NCBI GenBank assembly: GCA_008973525.1
Contig: WACJ01000527.1
Span: 1,674,001 to 1,738,000, forward strand
Direction of reading: 5' to 3'
Length of the DNA: 64,000 nt
Source of the DNA: Stenopsyche tienmushanensis
Lineage: Eukaryota; Arthropoda; Insecta; Trichoptera; Stenopsychidae
This document shows positions 12,421 to 30,053 of this stretch, piece after piece. Both the position numbers and the translations under genes were made by a program. Position 1 is the first letter of the stretch. Every line of letters begins with the position of its first letter. A model generated the notes under the pieces. It did no database searches. It was not told the DNA's origin and saw nothing but the letters and a program-made list of their open reading frames with translations.

Positions 12421-14319
12421 GGAAAACAGTTGCCATAACTTTTTCAGCAGATTTTCACAGCTATATTTTTTAAGAAAAGCTCTCGTGTTGGACCGGTAAG
12501 ATTATAATCTGGATTAAGACCTCTGAGATACATCCAGGTTTCTTCTCACATTATCAAATTATGGAAAAAAAACATTCGAATTTTCATTGAGCAGCTTCAA
12601 ATTATCTTTACAATACTTTCGCCAAGGGCTCTTTTTCAAAAGAAAGCAAATTCTTTGGAAGCACTTTCATTATGTTTCATTATTAAGATGACCATCTTTG
12701 ATTGATTCTCTTCCCATTTAAAATGCTTACTTCAAAATTAAGCTCCGCCATGTGTTCTTCATTGGCTTCTTTCAAATTTCAAAAACGATCTTTGCTCCAA
12801 ATGAGCACTTTTTTATAATCCTCAAACGCACGTTCAACAGCGAAGATTAAGACTTAAACATTCAATCCATGTACACTTTATAAGAAAAGAAAATGGATAT
12901 TATATTTCAAAGTATCCAATCGAGTACGTGACATCGAAAGTGAGAGTTTGTATTGTTCTCGAGCGAACTTTGAGCCACCTTATGTGATCTTTATAAATAG
13001 AAAATTCTTCTCAATTATGCATTGCTATTACATCCATAATATCACCATGCCCATAAATAAACTGCAAAAAATAGTAAAAACGTATACTTATGCAAAATAA
13101 AAGCAATCAAAACGAATTCTTATAGACAAGTACATATCAATATAATGATCTTAATCTGAAATATGGTCATCAACTGTACTATTGATATCCATTGATGTAT
13201 CTCAAGATTGATCAGCAAGTGCAGTTATAGTGCTTGTTTTTCTTGCGGGTATATCCAATTTTGTTTGGATAGATTGTTGTTTCTTTTTAGCTATAAAATT
13301 ATTTATAACAGGAAAGTGTTTGCTAGATGAGACGGCTTATCTTTGAAGATCTCAGAGCTTGAGTTCGAAATTTCAACTTTTTAAATTGCATCATTATTTG
13401 GCTAAAAGCTGCGGTTATTCTTATTTGTTTTAACTCTTTTTTGCCTCTTTATACAGCTTGTTATTCTTTAAATTCGATCAAAATTTCATTGATGTGTTTG
13501 TTCATGACTTTTTCCAAAAAATCTTGACACCTCCACTGTCAATTTTCAGACTGATTTCGTCATTTTGACACATTCTCCTGAAAGTAAGTATTTTTGAAGC
13601 TATTCATGATTAATGTAATTGATAAAAATTAATGCTATTTGTTGTTTTCTACATTTTTTCCTATTAAGAGCGACGCATTTCAGTCTTTTGAGACTGATTT
13701 GTAGAGAATAATATAGCTTATTGTTAACAATTCAATCAAATATTTAAGAAAAATCGCATAGATTCTAGTTCCTTTTGATCTTAACCTTTCCTTTACTATG
13801 GTGTATTTACCACACTGAGTCATATTACTTATCATATGCCAATAATCAGAAGAAACATCAGATAAAAGCTAAAACTTTTAGTTAAATAAGCGAAGAAGGA
13901 TATTGAGAAGACATTTTAAGCATTGGCTGTTTATTAAAGCTAGTGGTTAGCTTAACTTATTACCTACAAACGCAATAAGTAAAAATGTTTCATTACCTTT
14001 GCTTCCAAGAGGTCATCAATAGATTTGAATATTGTTATCACTTAGCTTGTTCAGGTAGTAAATTTTATAAAAGCAAGGCCATGTAACAACAGAATATTTA
14101 GTTAAGTTTATTTAGAAATGGGATTTGTGTATACACATTTGCTTATTCAGAGTTTAAGTGGTTGTCTCGAGGAAATGTCTTTCAAGGAGTTGTAGATAGA
14201 GAATTTACGATATTTGGCGTAGCAGTCAAACGGTTAAAATCGAAGCCTCTGTGGGAGCTTATGTGATCTTCCAGATCATAGAAGGCCCTGGGTATGCATT
14301 TATTCCCGTAAATTATGTA
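12421..14319. other. Gene-free AT-rich stretch
   Basis: Only very short ORFs. The one landmark is a solitary TTAA-type element end at about 13781-13815, similar to the left end at 12269. Confidence 0.55.
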
Positions 14320-14405
14320 AAAACGCCCTAAAAGAGGACGGAGTAGCCATAAGGTTCAACCGGTCCGCTTTTCGGACCGCAATCGGACGCCATACCAGAG
14401 CGTGT
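14320..14405 (-). repeat. Hairpin-bearing short repeat, reverse copy
   Basis: Reverse-orientation match of 2606-2690. It has 'CTAAAAGAGGACGGAG', 'GCCATAAGG' and the same perfect hairpin (CGGTCCG, CTTTT loop, CGGACCG). The GC-paired stem is intact in both copies although flanking bases differ. Confidence 0.6.
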
Positions 14406-15239
14406 CTACAGAACGATTACGAACTGTAATTACAAAACGAACTTGTCAGAAGAAGACAGATCGGGTGGGTTGTTTAATGTATATAATCCGTCGAAAATAT
14501 TGTTGTCTTTGTTTTATTGTGGGCTTATGTCGGCTGGGTCGGTCCAATATTTAAGCGATAACGAAGAAAAGAAGGATTAGACAACTTTAAATAAAAACGG
14601 TTATAGTCAATCAGTGTTGATTCATGCAAAGAAGAATACTCAAGTAAAATAAAAACCATGTGCAACTCTTGATTGGTTCGATATTCCGAGTTTTGCGCCC
14701 CAAGCACAATTACGTCCGTGGTAGGCGCCTGCTTTGCCACCCTCTTGTTATGGTCCTGGAGTTGACAAATAAAAAAGTCCAGGGCAGGGAGTCTGAAAAG
14801 CTTTATTCAGATAGTTTATGTCTTACATGTATGTATACTGAAATTGCACTTAACGAATGCTCTTAATCTTCTGCTTGACAGAATGAAGACGATTTCTAAT
14901 TTTTATCTTCCAATAACTACTATATTTTCGTTTGAAATCATTTTTTTAAAATTATTTCATCATGAGTCGATATTTCGTGTACATATTTATTTTACCAACG
15001 TAATCAATTTATTTTTGAATTAAATAAATGGATTTTTTTAAAAATAAAATGCGCGTTGTTTTATCCGTCAATGAACGGAATTAAATTGGAAAAATTCAAA
15101 ATTATAATTACTGGCAACACTGTCATTTTTTCAAAGTACACGCTCGCAATCGTGCTGAAGATCCGTTGCTAACTTCACGTTAGTTGATATTATCATCTGT
15201 GCGGTTTTTCGGGCACTCCCTGGGATTGTTTTTCTAAAA
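14406..15239. other. Intergenic region upstream of DDA1
   Basis: No gene recognised up to the DDA1 start. The last 130 bases (from about 15110) are less AT-rich and probably contain the DDA1 promoter and 5' UTR. I see no clear TATA box in a supportable position. Confidence 0.4.
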
Positions 15240-22136
<6,897 letters not shown>

Positions 22137-23755
22137 AATATTTGCCAACTCTGAAGTATGGTCTTATGGTCATTGCGTCTGTTTTATTTTTATAAAATAT
22201 TTAAATGATGGTTATCTGCGCTCTCAAAATACGCCACACCCACTCCTTCCCAGATATTACTTTTAGAAAAGTATCTTTTTTTTTCCTCCAATATTCATCG
22301 ATAAAACGTAGATGCTAGAATAATTTAAATCGGTATCTGTAAAAATCATTGATATTCAACCGGAAAAACGTCAGATTGTATCTTAAAATCAGTTCTTATG
22401 GTCACTAATGGAGATCGTTTAATGCAACTAAGGAAAATTTCCTTAAATATAATTATGTATAAGTAATTTAAGTCGTAGATTAACGGACAAGTTTGAATTG
22501 ATTCTGCATAATCTCAAATGAAAAAAAAACACACATCACAAAATTGGGTCAAATTTTTTCTAATGTCTTACTTGTTTTTCGTATAATTTGTAATGCATTT
22601 ACCTATTTATATAATTGATTCTCTGACTAGCAACGTTAATAAAATGATAGTAGGACCAGGAGGGTGCTCAGTTTATTCGTTTTTATTTGCATGGCGATAG
22701 TCTTCGAAAATATTTATTCGCGGTATAATTAACTCTTCATGAGCGCGGCACGGCTACAAATTGGACGTATTCCGTTCCGTTCATTAAGAATTAAATTAAG
22801 GTATGTGTATATAAATTATATTTATTTTTGTTATTAATAATCAGTGAATATAAACGTCAATTGACTAAAGTTCGGGTTGAATATTCGTTATTGACTTCGT
22901 TATTTTTTTTTAATATGATTCAACGTCTTCAAATACAAATCCCGAATTTAGATCATTTAGGAATGCTAATTTTAAAAAACGTGTAAATAAGTGATATATT
23001 ATTCTTTATTCTATCAATTAAAATATGTTCTTCGTGGAAATCTTCATAAAAATATGTTTTACACATTTTTGTTTATACTTTGTTAATGCTTGTTCGATAA
23101 TGCCCGATTTCTCAAATTACGTACACGGTGATCATATAAATAACGGTGCGTTTCCTGCGATCATTCGTTGTTCAACGGAAAACGCATTCGTTTAGGAAAG
23201 TCAAATCTAATTGAGCACCCCGTTTTATATTAGTGGAAGAACGATCCTCGAAGCAATTTTTTCCAAGCGTCTAAATATCCATTGTTCTAAATCATGATGC
23301 GTCTATTCGTTTTCATTTGTTTATTCCAAATTGATCAGCGTATTGATTATAGGTTAAAATTGTATGTTTGATTTGTAAAAAAAACCTTTATCATTGGAAT
23401 GATAAATGATCTGTTTATGAATCAATTTTCTATTCTGTATATTTAGTTTGTGATATAAATAAATATTTAATTATTTTCGTTGTTGTTTTTGAAATACGTC
23501 GAGGCCGTGATGGTCTTGTGTCTGAACCTGTGTCATCAACGAAGCAAATTAATTTTTCCTATTATAATACGGAATTTTTTTGGAAGGTATGCATAAAAAC
23601 AACTCAAAATGAAGAAAGACAAAAAAGTTGAAAAAACCCTACGAACTTATTGAGTGTATACATAAAACAAAAAAGTTGTTCAACCATTGTTCGTCTTTTT
23701 AAATCACAAAATTGATTCGGCTTGTGCCCTTAGCATTTAAGAATGTTAACAATTT
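22137..23755. other. Gene-free AT-rich stretch 3' of DDA1
   Basis: Includes the DDA1 3' UTR to about 22660 if the AATAAA at 22638 is used. Beyond that I see no ORF or repeat I can assign. Confidence 0.5.
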
Positions 23756-23759
23756 CATC

Positions 23760-24250
23760 CAACAAATATCACATTCTTCTGCTATGCCTCCAAGAACGTT
23801 AGCAACCAGAAGTCCCATCTTGATTTTGTCGACTGCTGCATATAACAATGATCCGGTGCCTTGATGTCTTCCTCCAGTTCCTGACTCCGATAACTAATAA
23901 TCTTTCCCAATATTATCCAGCGCAGGTGAATGAAATTTTCAGTATCCTTCTGTAATTTTGAATGCCTGGAGCTTTTTGCATGTAACATATCGGAGTCTAT
24001 GATTCCAATTCATATAGAAGGACGTAGCAGCATAAGGTTTGAAGCCTGATGTCAACACACTCTTAATTTTCAAAAAGACCGCTCTTGCTTGTTCTATTCT
24101 AGAGCGGATTTCTATGCCAATATCACATGATTTATACAGACAGCTTCCAAGGTATTCCAAGACATCCGCATATCTAATGTTGATGGAAATGCCGTTTGAG
24201 TTGATTTCTTTCAGCGCATTGGACAAGATCTCTTTTTATCACATTCAATT
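23760..24250 (-). pseudogene. RTE-like reverse transcriptase, 3' fragment
   Basis: Minus-strand translation gives 'VLEYLGSCLYKSCDIGIEI' followed by 'RSRIEQARAVFLKIKSVL' and, after a frame change, a 'YAAVDKIKMGLLVANVLGG' terminus. These match the thumb and C-terminal tail of the endonuclease-reverse-transcriptase non-LTR elements that I place in the RTE group. Frameshifts separate the pieces, so it is dead. Confidence 0.75.
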
Positions 24251-24418
24251 TTTATTAAAAATGCCATTTATAGCATATTTATAGAGGTTTAAAGCACTGC
24301 TTCGCAACCTTTGCTCACCTACGGCACACCAAAGTCCTTCCTTAAATTTCGCAGCACATCGAAAGCTAAAATAATAGATGTTGATTTATTTATTTATATA
24401 TATATATATAGAGAGGGC

Positions 24419-24990
24419 AGAGAAAAAGTGCGATCAGGGTGGCTGCTGCATACCGCAATGTCAGAAGACGCTATCTTGGCACTGACTGCCATACCTAGCA
24501 ATTGACCTGCTTGGCCAAGAGGCAGGCGGTCCAAAAAGGTGAAACAAGACCCAGAAGAATGGAGCAGAAGGAAATGTGCTCAGCTTTGTCACCACCTGAC
24601 CCAGGTTCTTACCGGGCATAGTTGTTTCGGTAGCTACCTGAATAAAATAGGAAGAGGCAGGCCTGGAATACAATCACTGTGGAGCAAGCAATAACTGTCC
24701 GGCATGGAATATTGAAAGGGATACTCTACGCAAGGAGCTGGGAGCAAATGCGCTCTTGCCTAACAATATGATTCCTTCAATGCTCAAGGATGCTAGGGCA
24801 TGGAATGCGTGGTGCAAATACGCAAAGTGCATTATGTTGCAGAAGGAGGATGCCAAACGTAGAAGACGATAGATGAAAACATCCCAACTGAGCTGACACC
24901 CATAAGCTGAGTTGACAACGGAAGACCCCAAGAGGGACACATCGCCGTCAACCTAGTAGCCGAGTGGCAGCAGAAGAAGAGGAGGGTTTT
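24419..24990 (+). pseudogene. R1-like retrotransposon remnant, C-terminal part
   Basis: Plus-strand reading gives 'SEDAILALTAIP', then in shifted frames a 'QLCHHLTQVLTGHSCFGSYL'-like stretch and a 'MIPSMLKDARAWNAWCKYAK'-like stretch. All correspond to the C-terminal region of the R1-like copies at 19859-21144 and 55432-57372. It has several frameshifts and stops and is older than those copies. No flanking mariner was seen. Confidence 0.8.
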
Positions 24991-27900
24991 AATAGGAAAA
25001 AAATTATACTGCTGGTGTTTTGCCTTGCCGACACCGCGACTATGCTAAGAGTTTGATGTTATCCAAGATTATTTAGATAGCAACTGCCCCGAGACTGAAT
25101 TCATTTTAATAAAAATTGCTTCTCTTCCCCTGATTTCGTCAGTACGATGTCAGATTAATCCCGGAATAGAAATATTAACTGTGTTTTTAGGTGTCTGGCA
25201 ACGTAAGTAGGGACAGATGCGGAGCACTGGATTAAAGACTAATCCCAGCCATCTCCCTCCTAAATAGTATTGAGTTGAGGTTGATCGAAGCAGCTACGAA
25301 GTAATGCTTCGAGTTATGTGGCCATGAAAGAACTCGGAAGAGATAGTGTAGTTCCTGAACGTGCTTATCATATTGCACACGGATTTGTCGCACGATGCTC
25401 TTGCGGAAGTTCTTCTATAGTAGAATCATCTCGCCAATATTTAGCGTGTATACAGATGATTTTTCTCCGTTTAGATATCAATCGAGTGTCCTGAGATATT
25501 TTACTTCTCTCGAATTTGTCGCTCTTCGATATAGACGGATCGAAACACCATCATCATCTGATTTAGAAGCATTAAAATTCAATTTTCTATATTTAAGCAT
25601 TTATGAAACTGACCAGATTCAACGCGCCGTAGGTGTGATATTTCCCACCACTGCTCTAAAAAAGTAAAGGACAAATGGAATAGTCGGGTCGTATTTCTTT
25701 GAAGATGGTGCTAGAAATGCCGTTAACATTGAGCGCCTGAATCCGTTGCGCCGTTTACATGGCCGCAATTGAATCGTATTGATGTTTCTGAAGTCTATTT
25801 CCAGTAAGACTGGCGCTACACATACTCTACAAGTACATATTAAATTATCAGTTGTTACAAGAAACCGCTAAAATAATAAATAAAACAGTACGATAGCAAA
25901 CTTTGTAACTCATTTGTCCAGCATTTAAATCCGCAATAACGCTCATTGATATGGAGCGCGATATTTTAAGCTCTCCTATTCTTATTTTTATAGATATTTT
26001 ATCTGTATGTAATAATAAATGTACGTCAGTATAAAAATTTAAATGTATTTAATGTACTTGGGCTTACGGAATTTTTCTAGGAACAGTTCTGCTTTCATTG
26101 AATTAATTTTTTTGTAAAATGCTTTCTTTATTTGACTTATTTTTTGCTTACTTTGTTATCAAAACAGAAAACGCGGGCTTTGAGATAAAGAGCGAGATCA
26201 ATATTGAAAATATGAACTATAGAAAAGATTCAATAATGCAAAAATGTGTGTGTAATATTTTTAAAAATAAAATACCAAGTTTCTTTAAAAAAATTAATTT
26301 TATTTTCAAACTAAAAAATAAAATTCTATAATATAGACATATTTAAAAAGTATTCCTAAATAGGTAGAAACTTTATATGAAAAAAAAAAAACAAACATTC
26401 AGTTGGGAATAAATCCAATAAGTTTTTAATTCAAAAGACGCAAGTCATTTTATCCCTAAAAGAATAAGATAGATTTGTTAAGACTAAAATGCTTCATCGT
26501 AATCATGTAGAATTGTATATAAAGATGAACATATATATATATTGCTTGTCATCAGCCTCTAAGAATCCTATAGCATTCATCATGATACAGTCCATGCAAC
26601 TTTAAAAATTATTTTTTAAGACACGCAGTAAGAAATATAATCAAATGCATATATTCTGGCGAGAAGTCTAGCACAGGTAACTCCACTAATACTCTTGACT
26701 GGCATCGGACCTGCAGATAATGATGTCGATCAACGTCTCCTATGATGAATTTTCATTCAAGACAAAATTATTAACATTCATAATTGCCAAACGGCACAAA
26801 AATAAACCACATTTGCTTTATTAGCATAAAAGACTACAACCTTTGAAAATTATGCAATATGTGAATATTAAACAATTAACTTTTGTGCTGTATATACAAT
26901 TAGCATTCGTTAAGTGAAACTGAAATAATAAAAAGAATCTGTACGAGCAATTTAAATGCACAGCATTGATGAAATCGTCTCGTTCGAAGTTCAATAATGT
27001 GGGATCACATCCAGCAATCAATATTTCTATAATAAATTCACAGTACCCTAAGGAGTGCATCACACAGAGTAATTTAAATTTGTTCAGGTGTCAAATTATT
27101 TTTAGCAGATGGTATCACGCTCAAACAAATATTTTATAAAATATGAGTTGACCGATGTGTACCGTTAATGTTAAACGATTAAGAATTTAAAATGTTATAA
27201 ATCTCGCCACAAATGTTCAGTGTTAATAATAAATGACATTAAAAACATGTTTTAGTATGATTATTTATGATGAAAAGGAAGCAATAGGATTATGCACATC
27301 AATTGATGGCATTTGGAATAGTTAGATATTAGTGTCTCATGATTAATCAGTATTTTTATTATGCCCTTAATAATAACAAATTGACGATAAATAGTGGCCT
27401 CTGCGCGTTAATTATCAGTCGGGAGTTACTACGGACATAACAACTCTTGCAAAACAACTCGGCAAACTGCCATGAAAATCGAGTTCCTAATCATATGAAA
27501 AATTGCAATAAATATATTTCATTTTACCAATTGAATATTGAAGAATGAGTATTGCTATCATACTTTCGACATTAACACGAGTTGCCTTATCAGTTGATAA
27601 ATACTTTTGCAAGGTCGATGACAATTATTTGAAGTCTACGCGATGAAGTTTATAGTTTGAATTGACCGTTTCTTTTTTGATAATATATCAACCACTAAAA
27701 ATCATTAGAATAAATTCTAAGCGTACATGTTCAATTTGAAAAGGTATGCTAGCGGAACGTTAGAAAAACGATATGCTTACAGTGTTAATATTGCTGGTTT
27801 TAACTTATCAATTTATGGAATTGATACTTGTATAAAGTTGTAATTTGTAAATTCACTAAAAAAACATTTGATTCCAATCTATTTAATAATACATCGATAA

Positions 27901-28409
27901 GTTGAAATATCTGCAAACCCTCGTATAAATTTAAATTCCCTCAGTTTGTATTTTAAATGCGAGATAACATCGCATAGATAATTCTAAAGCCGAATCGAAA
28001 CGGTTGCATCGAAAGATGGAATTGCGCTTCTGGAGGTTCCCCTGAACGTTAAATAAAATTATATTTTAATAAAGAATAAAATAAAAAGGATACTTCGAAT
28101 AAAGTCTTCCGAGAGAATGTTTTAAAAAAGTATATTATCGATTCATTCGTTCATCTTACGGTTGACAAAAATTATCATTATGAGTCATATATCCTATTAG
28201 AAGTAAACGATCCAAAGTAAATAATGGAATGCGAGATCTGTGCATTCTTTCACGTTGCATCCGTCGAAAGCGCAGGGGGGGAAATTTTCATCTCGTGACT
28301 TTTGATTAAATTTACACTATGTGGAACTCGATCGAGTCGGAGAAGAGAGAAGATCGAGCGCTCGAAGACGAGTCCCGTCCCCGGGGGTCGCGTCCCGCGC
28401 GGACGCCGG
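24991..28409. other. Gene-free AT-rich stretch
   Basis: Short ORFs at 25395-25667, 26119-26331 (+) and 26821-27063 (-) show no recognisable similarity, and the last two are low-complexity. No tRNA-like sequence was found. It may include the SelD 3' UTR just below 28410. Confidence 0.5.
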
Positions 28410-29624
28410 TTAGTCCTTGGCGGGGACCTCGATCACCCTGGGCTTGTCGATGATGCGCGCGGTGCGGTTACCCTTCTCGACGATGCCGATGATCCACGCT
28501 TGGTAGCCCTCCTGTTTCTCGATGTCTTTGCAGTAGGCGGCGGCTTGCTCGCGAGGCAGGCAGATGAGCAGCCCCCCGGAGGTCTCGGCCGAGTGGCCCT
28601 GGAGCAGCTGGAACATGTTGCCGCAGGCCTTCGCGACGGCGGCCATCTTCGCGATGACGGGCAGGTTGTGGATGACGAAGGACACCTCGTTCTTCTGGTG
28701 CGAGGCGAGGTTCTGCGCGTGACCGAGCAGGCCGAAGCCGGTGATGTCGGTGGAGCCGTGCGCGTTGTACTTGTGCATGAGGCGCGAGGCGATCCTGTTG
28801 AGGCGGCTCATGGAGTCCATCGCGCGGTGGTAGGCCTTGCGCACGTCCTCCTCGGACACGACGAGCTTGATGCGGTTCCAGCGCTCCGGCTGGTCGAGCC
28901 ACTGGTGAGCGTTGACGGCGACCTGCGTGCCGAGCGGCTTCGTCAGCACGAGCACGTCGCCGACGACGGCGTTGTCGGGGACGATGTACTCGTTGGGCTG
29001 GCAGACGGTCGAGGCGACGCCGCCGATCGTGCACCACGGGTTGACGACCGTCTGCCCGCCGGTGACCGACGTGCCCGCCTCCAGCGCCGAGTCCTTGAAG
29101 CCGCGCATGATGAGCGGCACGACGACGTCGCGCTCCTTCTCGGTCATCTTGGTCGAGACGCCGAGCAGCATCAGCATGTTGTCGCACTCGGTGACGCCCA
29201 TCGCGTACAGGTCGCTGAGGACGTTGGCGCACGCGATCTTGCCCATCATGTACGGGTCGTCGACGAGCGGGTAGAAGAAGTCCGTCGTCTGCACGAGGCA
29301 CAGGCCGCCGTGGCGCAGCGGCGTCACCGAGCAGTCGAGGCCGATCCCGATGCGCGGGATCGCCATGTGCATGAAGTGAGCGTGCTCATGCTCCTGCGAG
29401 GAGTAGTCCTGCTGGAGCGACTCGACGAGCTTCGCGAGCACTTCCTGCGGCACTTTGCAGCCGCGGCCCTTGAGGTCGGCGAAGCGCGTCAGACGGAAGC
29501 TGGCCTCCAGGTCGTGCGCCAGCGGGTCGAAGGGACGGCGCAGCGCGAGAGCGTTCGGGTTGCCCGCCATGTCGAGCTGCGCCACCCCGAGCGCCTCCTG
29601 ACCCACTCCCTGGTAGTCGCCCAT
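28410..29624 (-). CDS. SelD: Selenophosphate synthetase 1, arginine form, intronless
   Basis: SelD makes selenophosphate from selenide and ATP. The eukaryotic SPS1 paralogue, with neither Sec nor Cys at the active site, is thought to have another role. The frame gives 404 aa (human SPS1 392), from ATG at 29624 to TAA at 28410-28412. The first in-frame ATG is chosen; Met19 is an alternative. Motifs in order: [17 protein letters not shown] with Arg54 (codon CGC, 29463-29465) where Sec or Cys sits in active synthetases, Lys57 retained, [49 protein letters not shown], and a C-terminus [15 protein letters not shown] almost identical to Drosophila SelD. It is a single exon with strongly GC-rich third positions, unlike the surrounding DNA. 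The dah-like gene lies head-to-head about 430 bp away, suggesting a shared promoter region. Confidence 0.96.
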   Translation of the reverse strand: MGDYQGVGQEALGVAQLDMAGNPNALALRRPFDPLAHDLEASFRLTRFADLKGRGCKVPQEVLAKLVESLQQDYSSQEHEHAHFMHMAIPRIGIGLDCSVTPLRHGGLCLVQTTDFFYPLVDDPYMMGKIACANVLSDLYAMGVTECDNMLMLLGVSTKMTEKERDVVVPLIMRGFKDSALEAGTSVTGGQTVVNPWCTIGGVASTVCQPNEYIVPDNAVVGDVLVLTKPLGTQVAVNAHQWLDQPERWNRIKLVVSEEDVRKAYHRAMDSMSRLNRIASRLMHKYNAHGSTDITGFGLLGHAQNLASHQKNEVSFVIHNLPVIAKMAAVAKACGNMFQLLQGHSAETSGGLLICLPREQAAAYCKDIEKQEGYQAWIIGIVEKGNRTARIIDKPRVIEVPAKD

Positions 29625-30053
29625 GTCGCAGCCCGCAACGCCCGCCGCCGACGCTTGCAAAATGGCGTTCTCCCGAGGCGAGCGGCGCGCGCACGCGCAC
29701 CGACACCGAGGCGCGCGATTGGTCGGAGAGGCCCGACCGGCCCTCCGATTGGTCGAAACGCGTGCGGCGCTTGCCGCGGGGAGAAGTCCGTTTCGCTCCC
29801 CGGCGCGCGGGGGAAGAGGCCCGAGGCGGGCGCTGGCGGCCCCCGGGCGCTCCGGCCTCTCGCGTCGCGCCCCGCGGGTCCCCCGTCCACGGATCCTCCC
29901 GTCTGCCGGTCTCCGAGGGTCCTCGGGGTCCTCGCCTTCCGCGACTTCGCGCTTTCCCGGTTGCCGTCGCGCCGCAGGGCTGCCAACTTCGAGGCGCAGT
30001 CGGGCCGTTGAGGCGCGCGCCGCCCGAAACTACACTCTCGGAGCCTCGGCGTC
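29625..30053. promoter_or_regulatory. GC- and CpG-rich divergent promoter region of SelD and dah
   Basis: The two start codons (29624 minus, 30054 plus) are separated by 429 bp of very GC-rich, CpG-dense sequence, in sharp contrast to the AT-rich surroundings. Long ORFs occur in several frames only because stop codons are scarce. No TATA box is visible. A bidirectional promoter with both 5' UTRs is inferred. Confidence 0.6.

Noticed and set aside
29658..29660. SelD start upstream of 29624 (416-residue reading)
   Set aside because: The codon at 29658-29660 is TTG on the minus strand, not ATG; the first in-frame ATG is at 29624.
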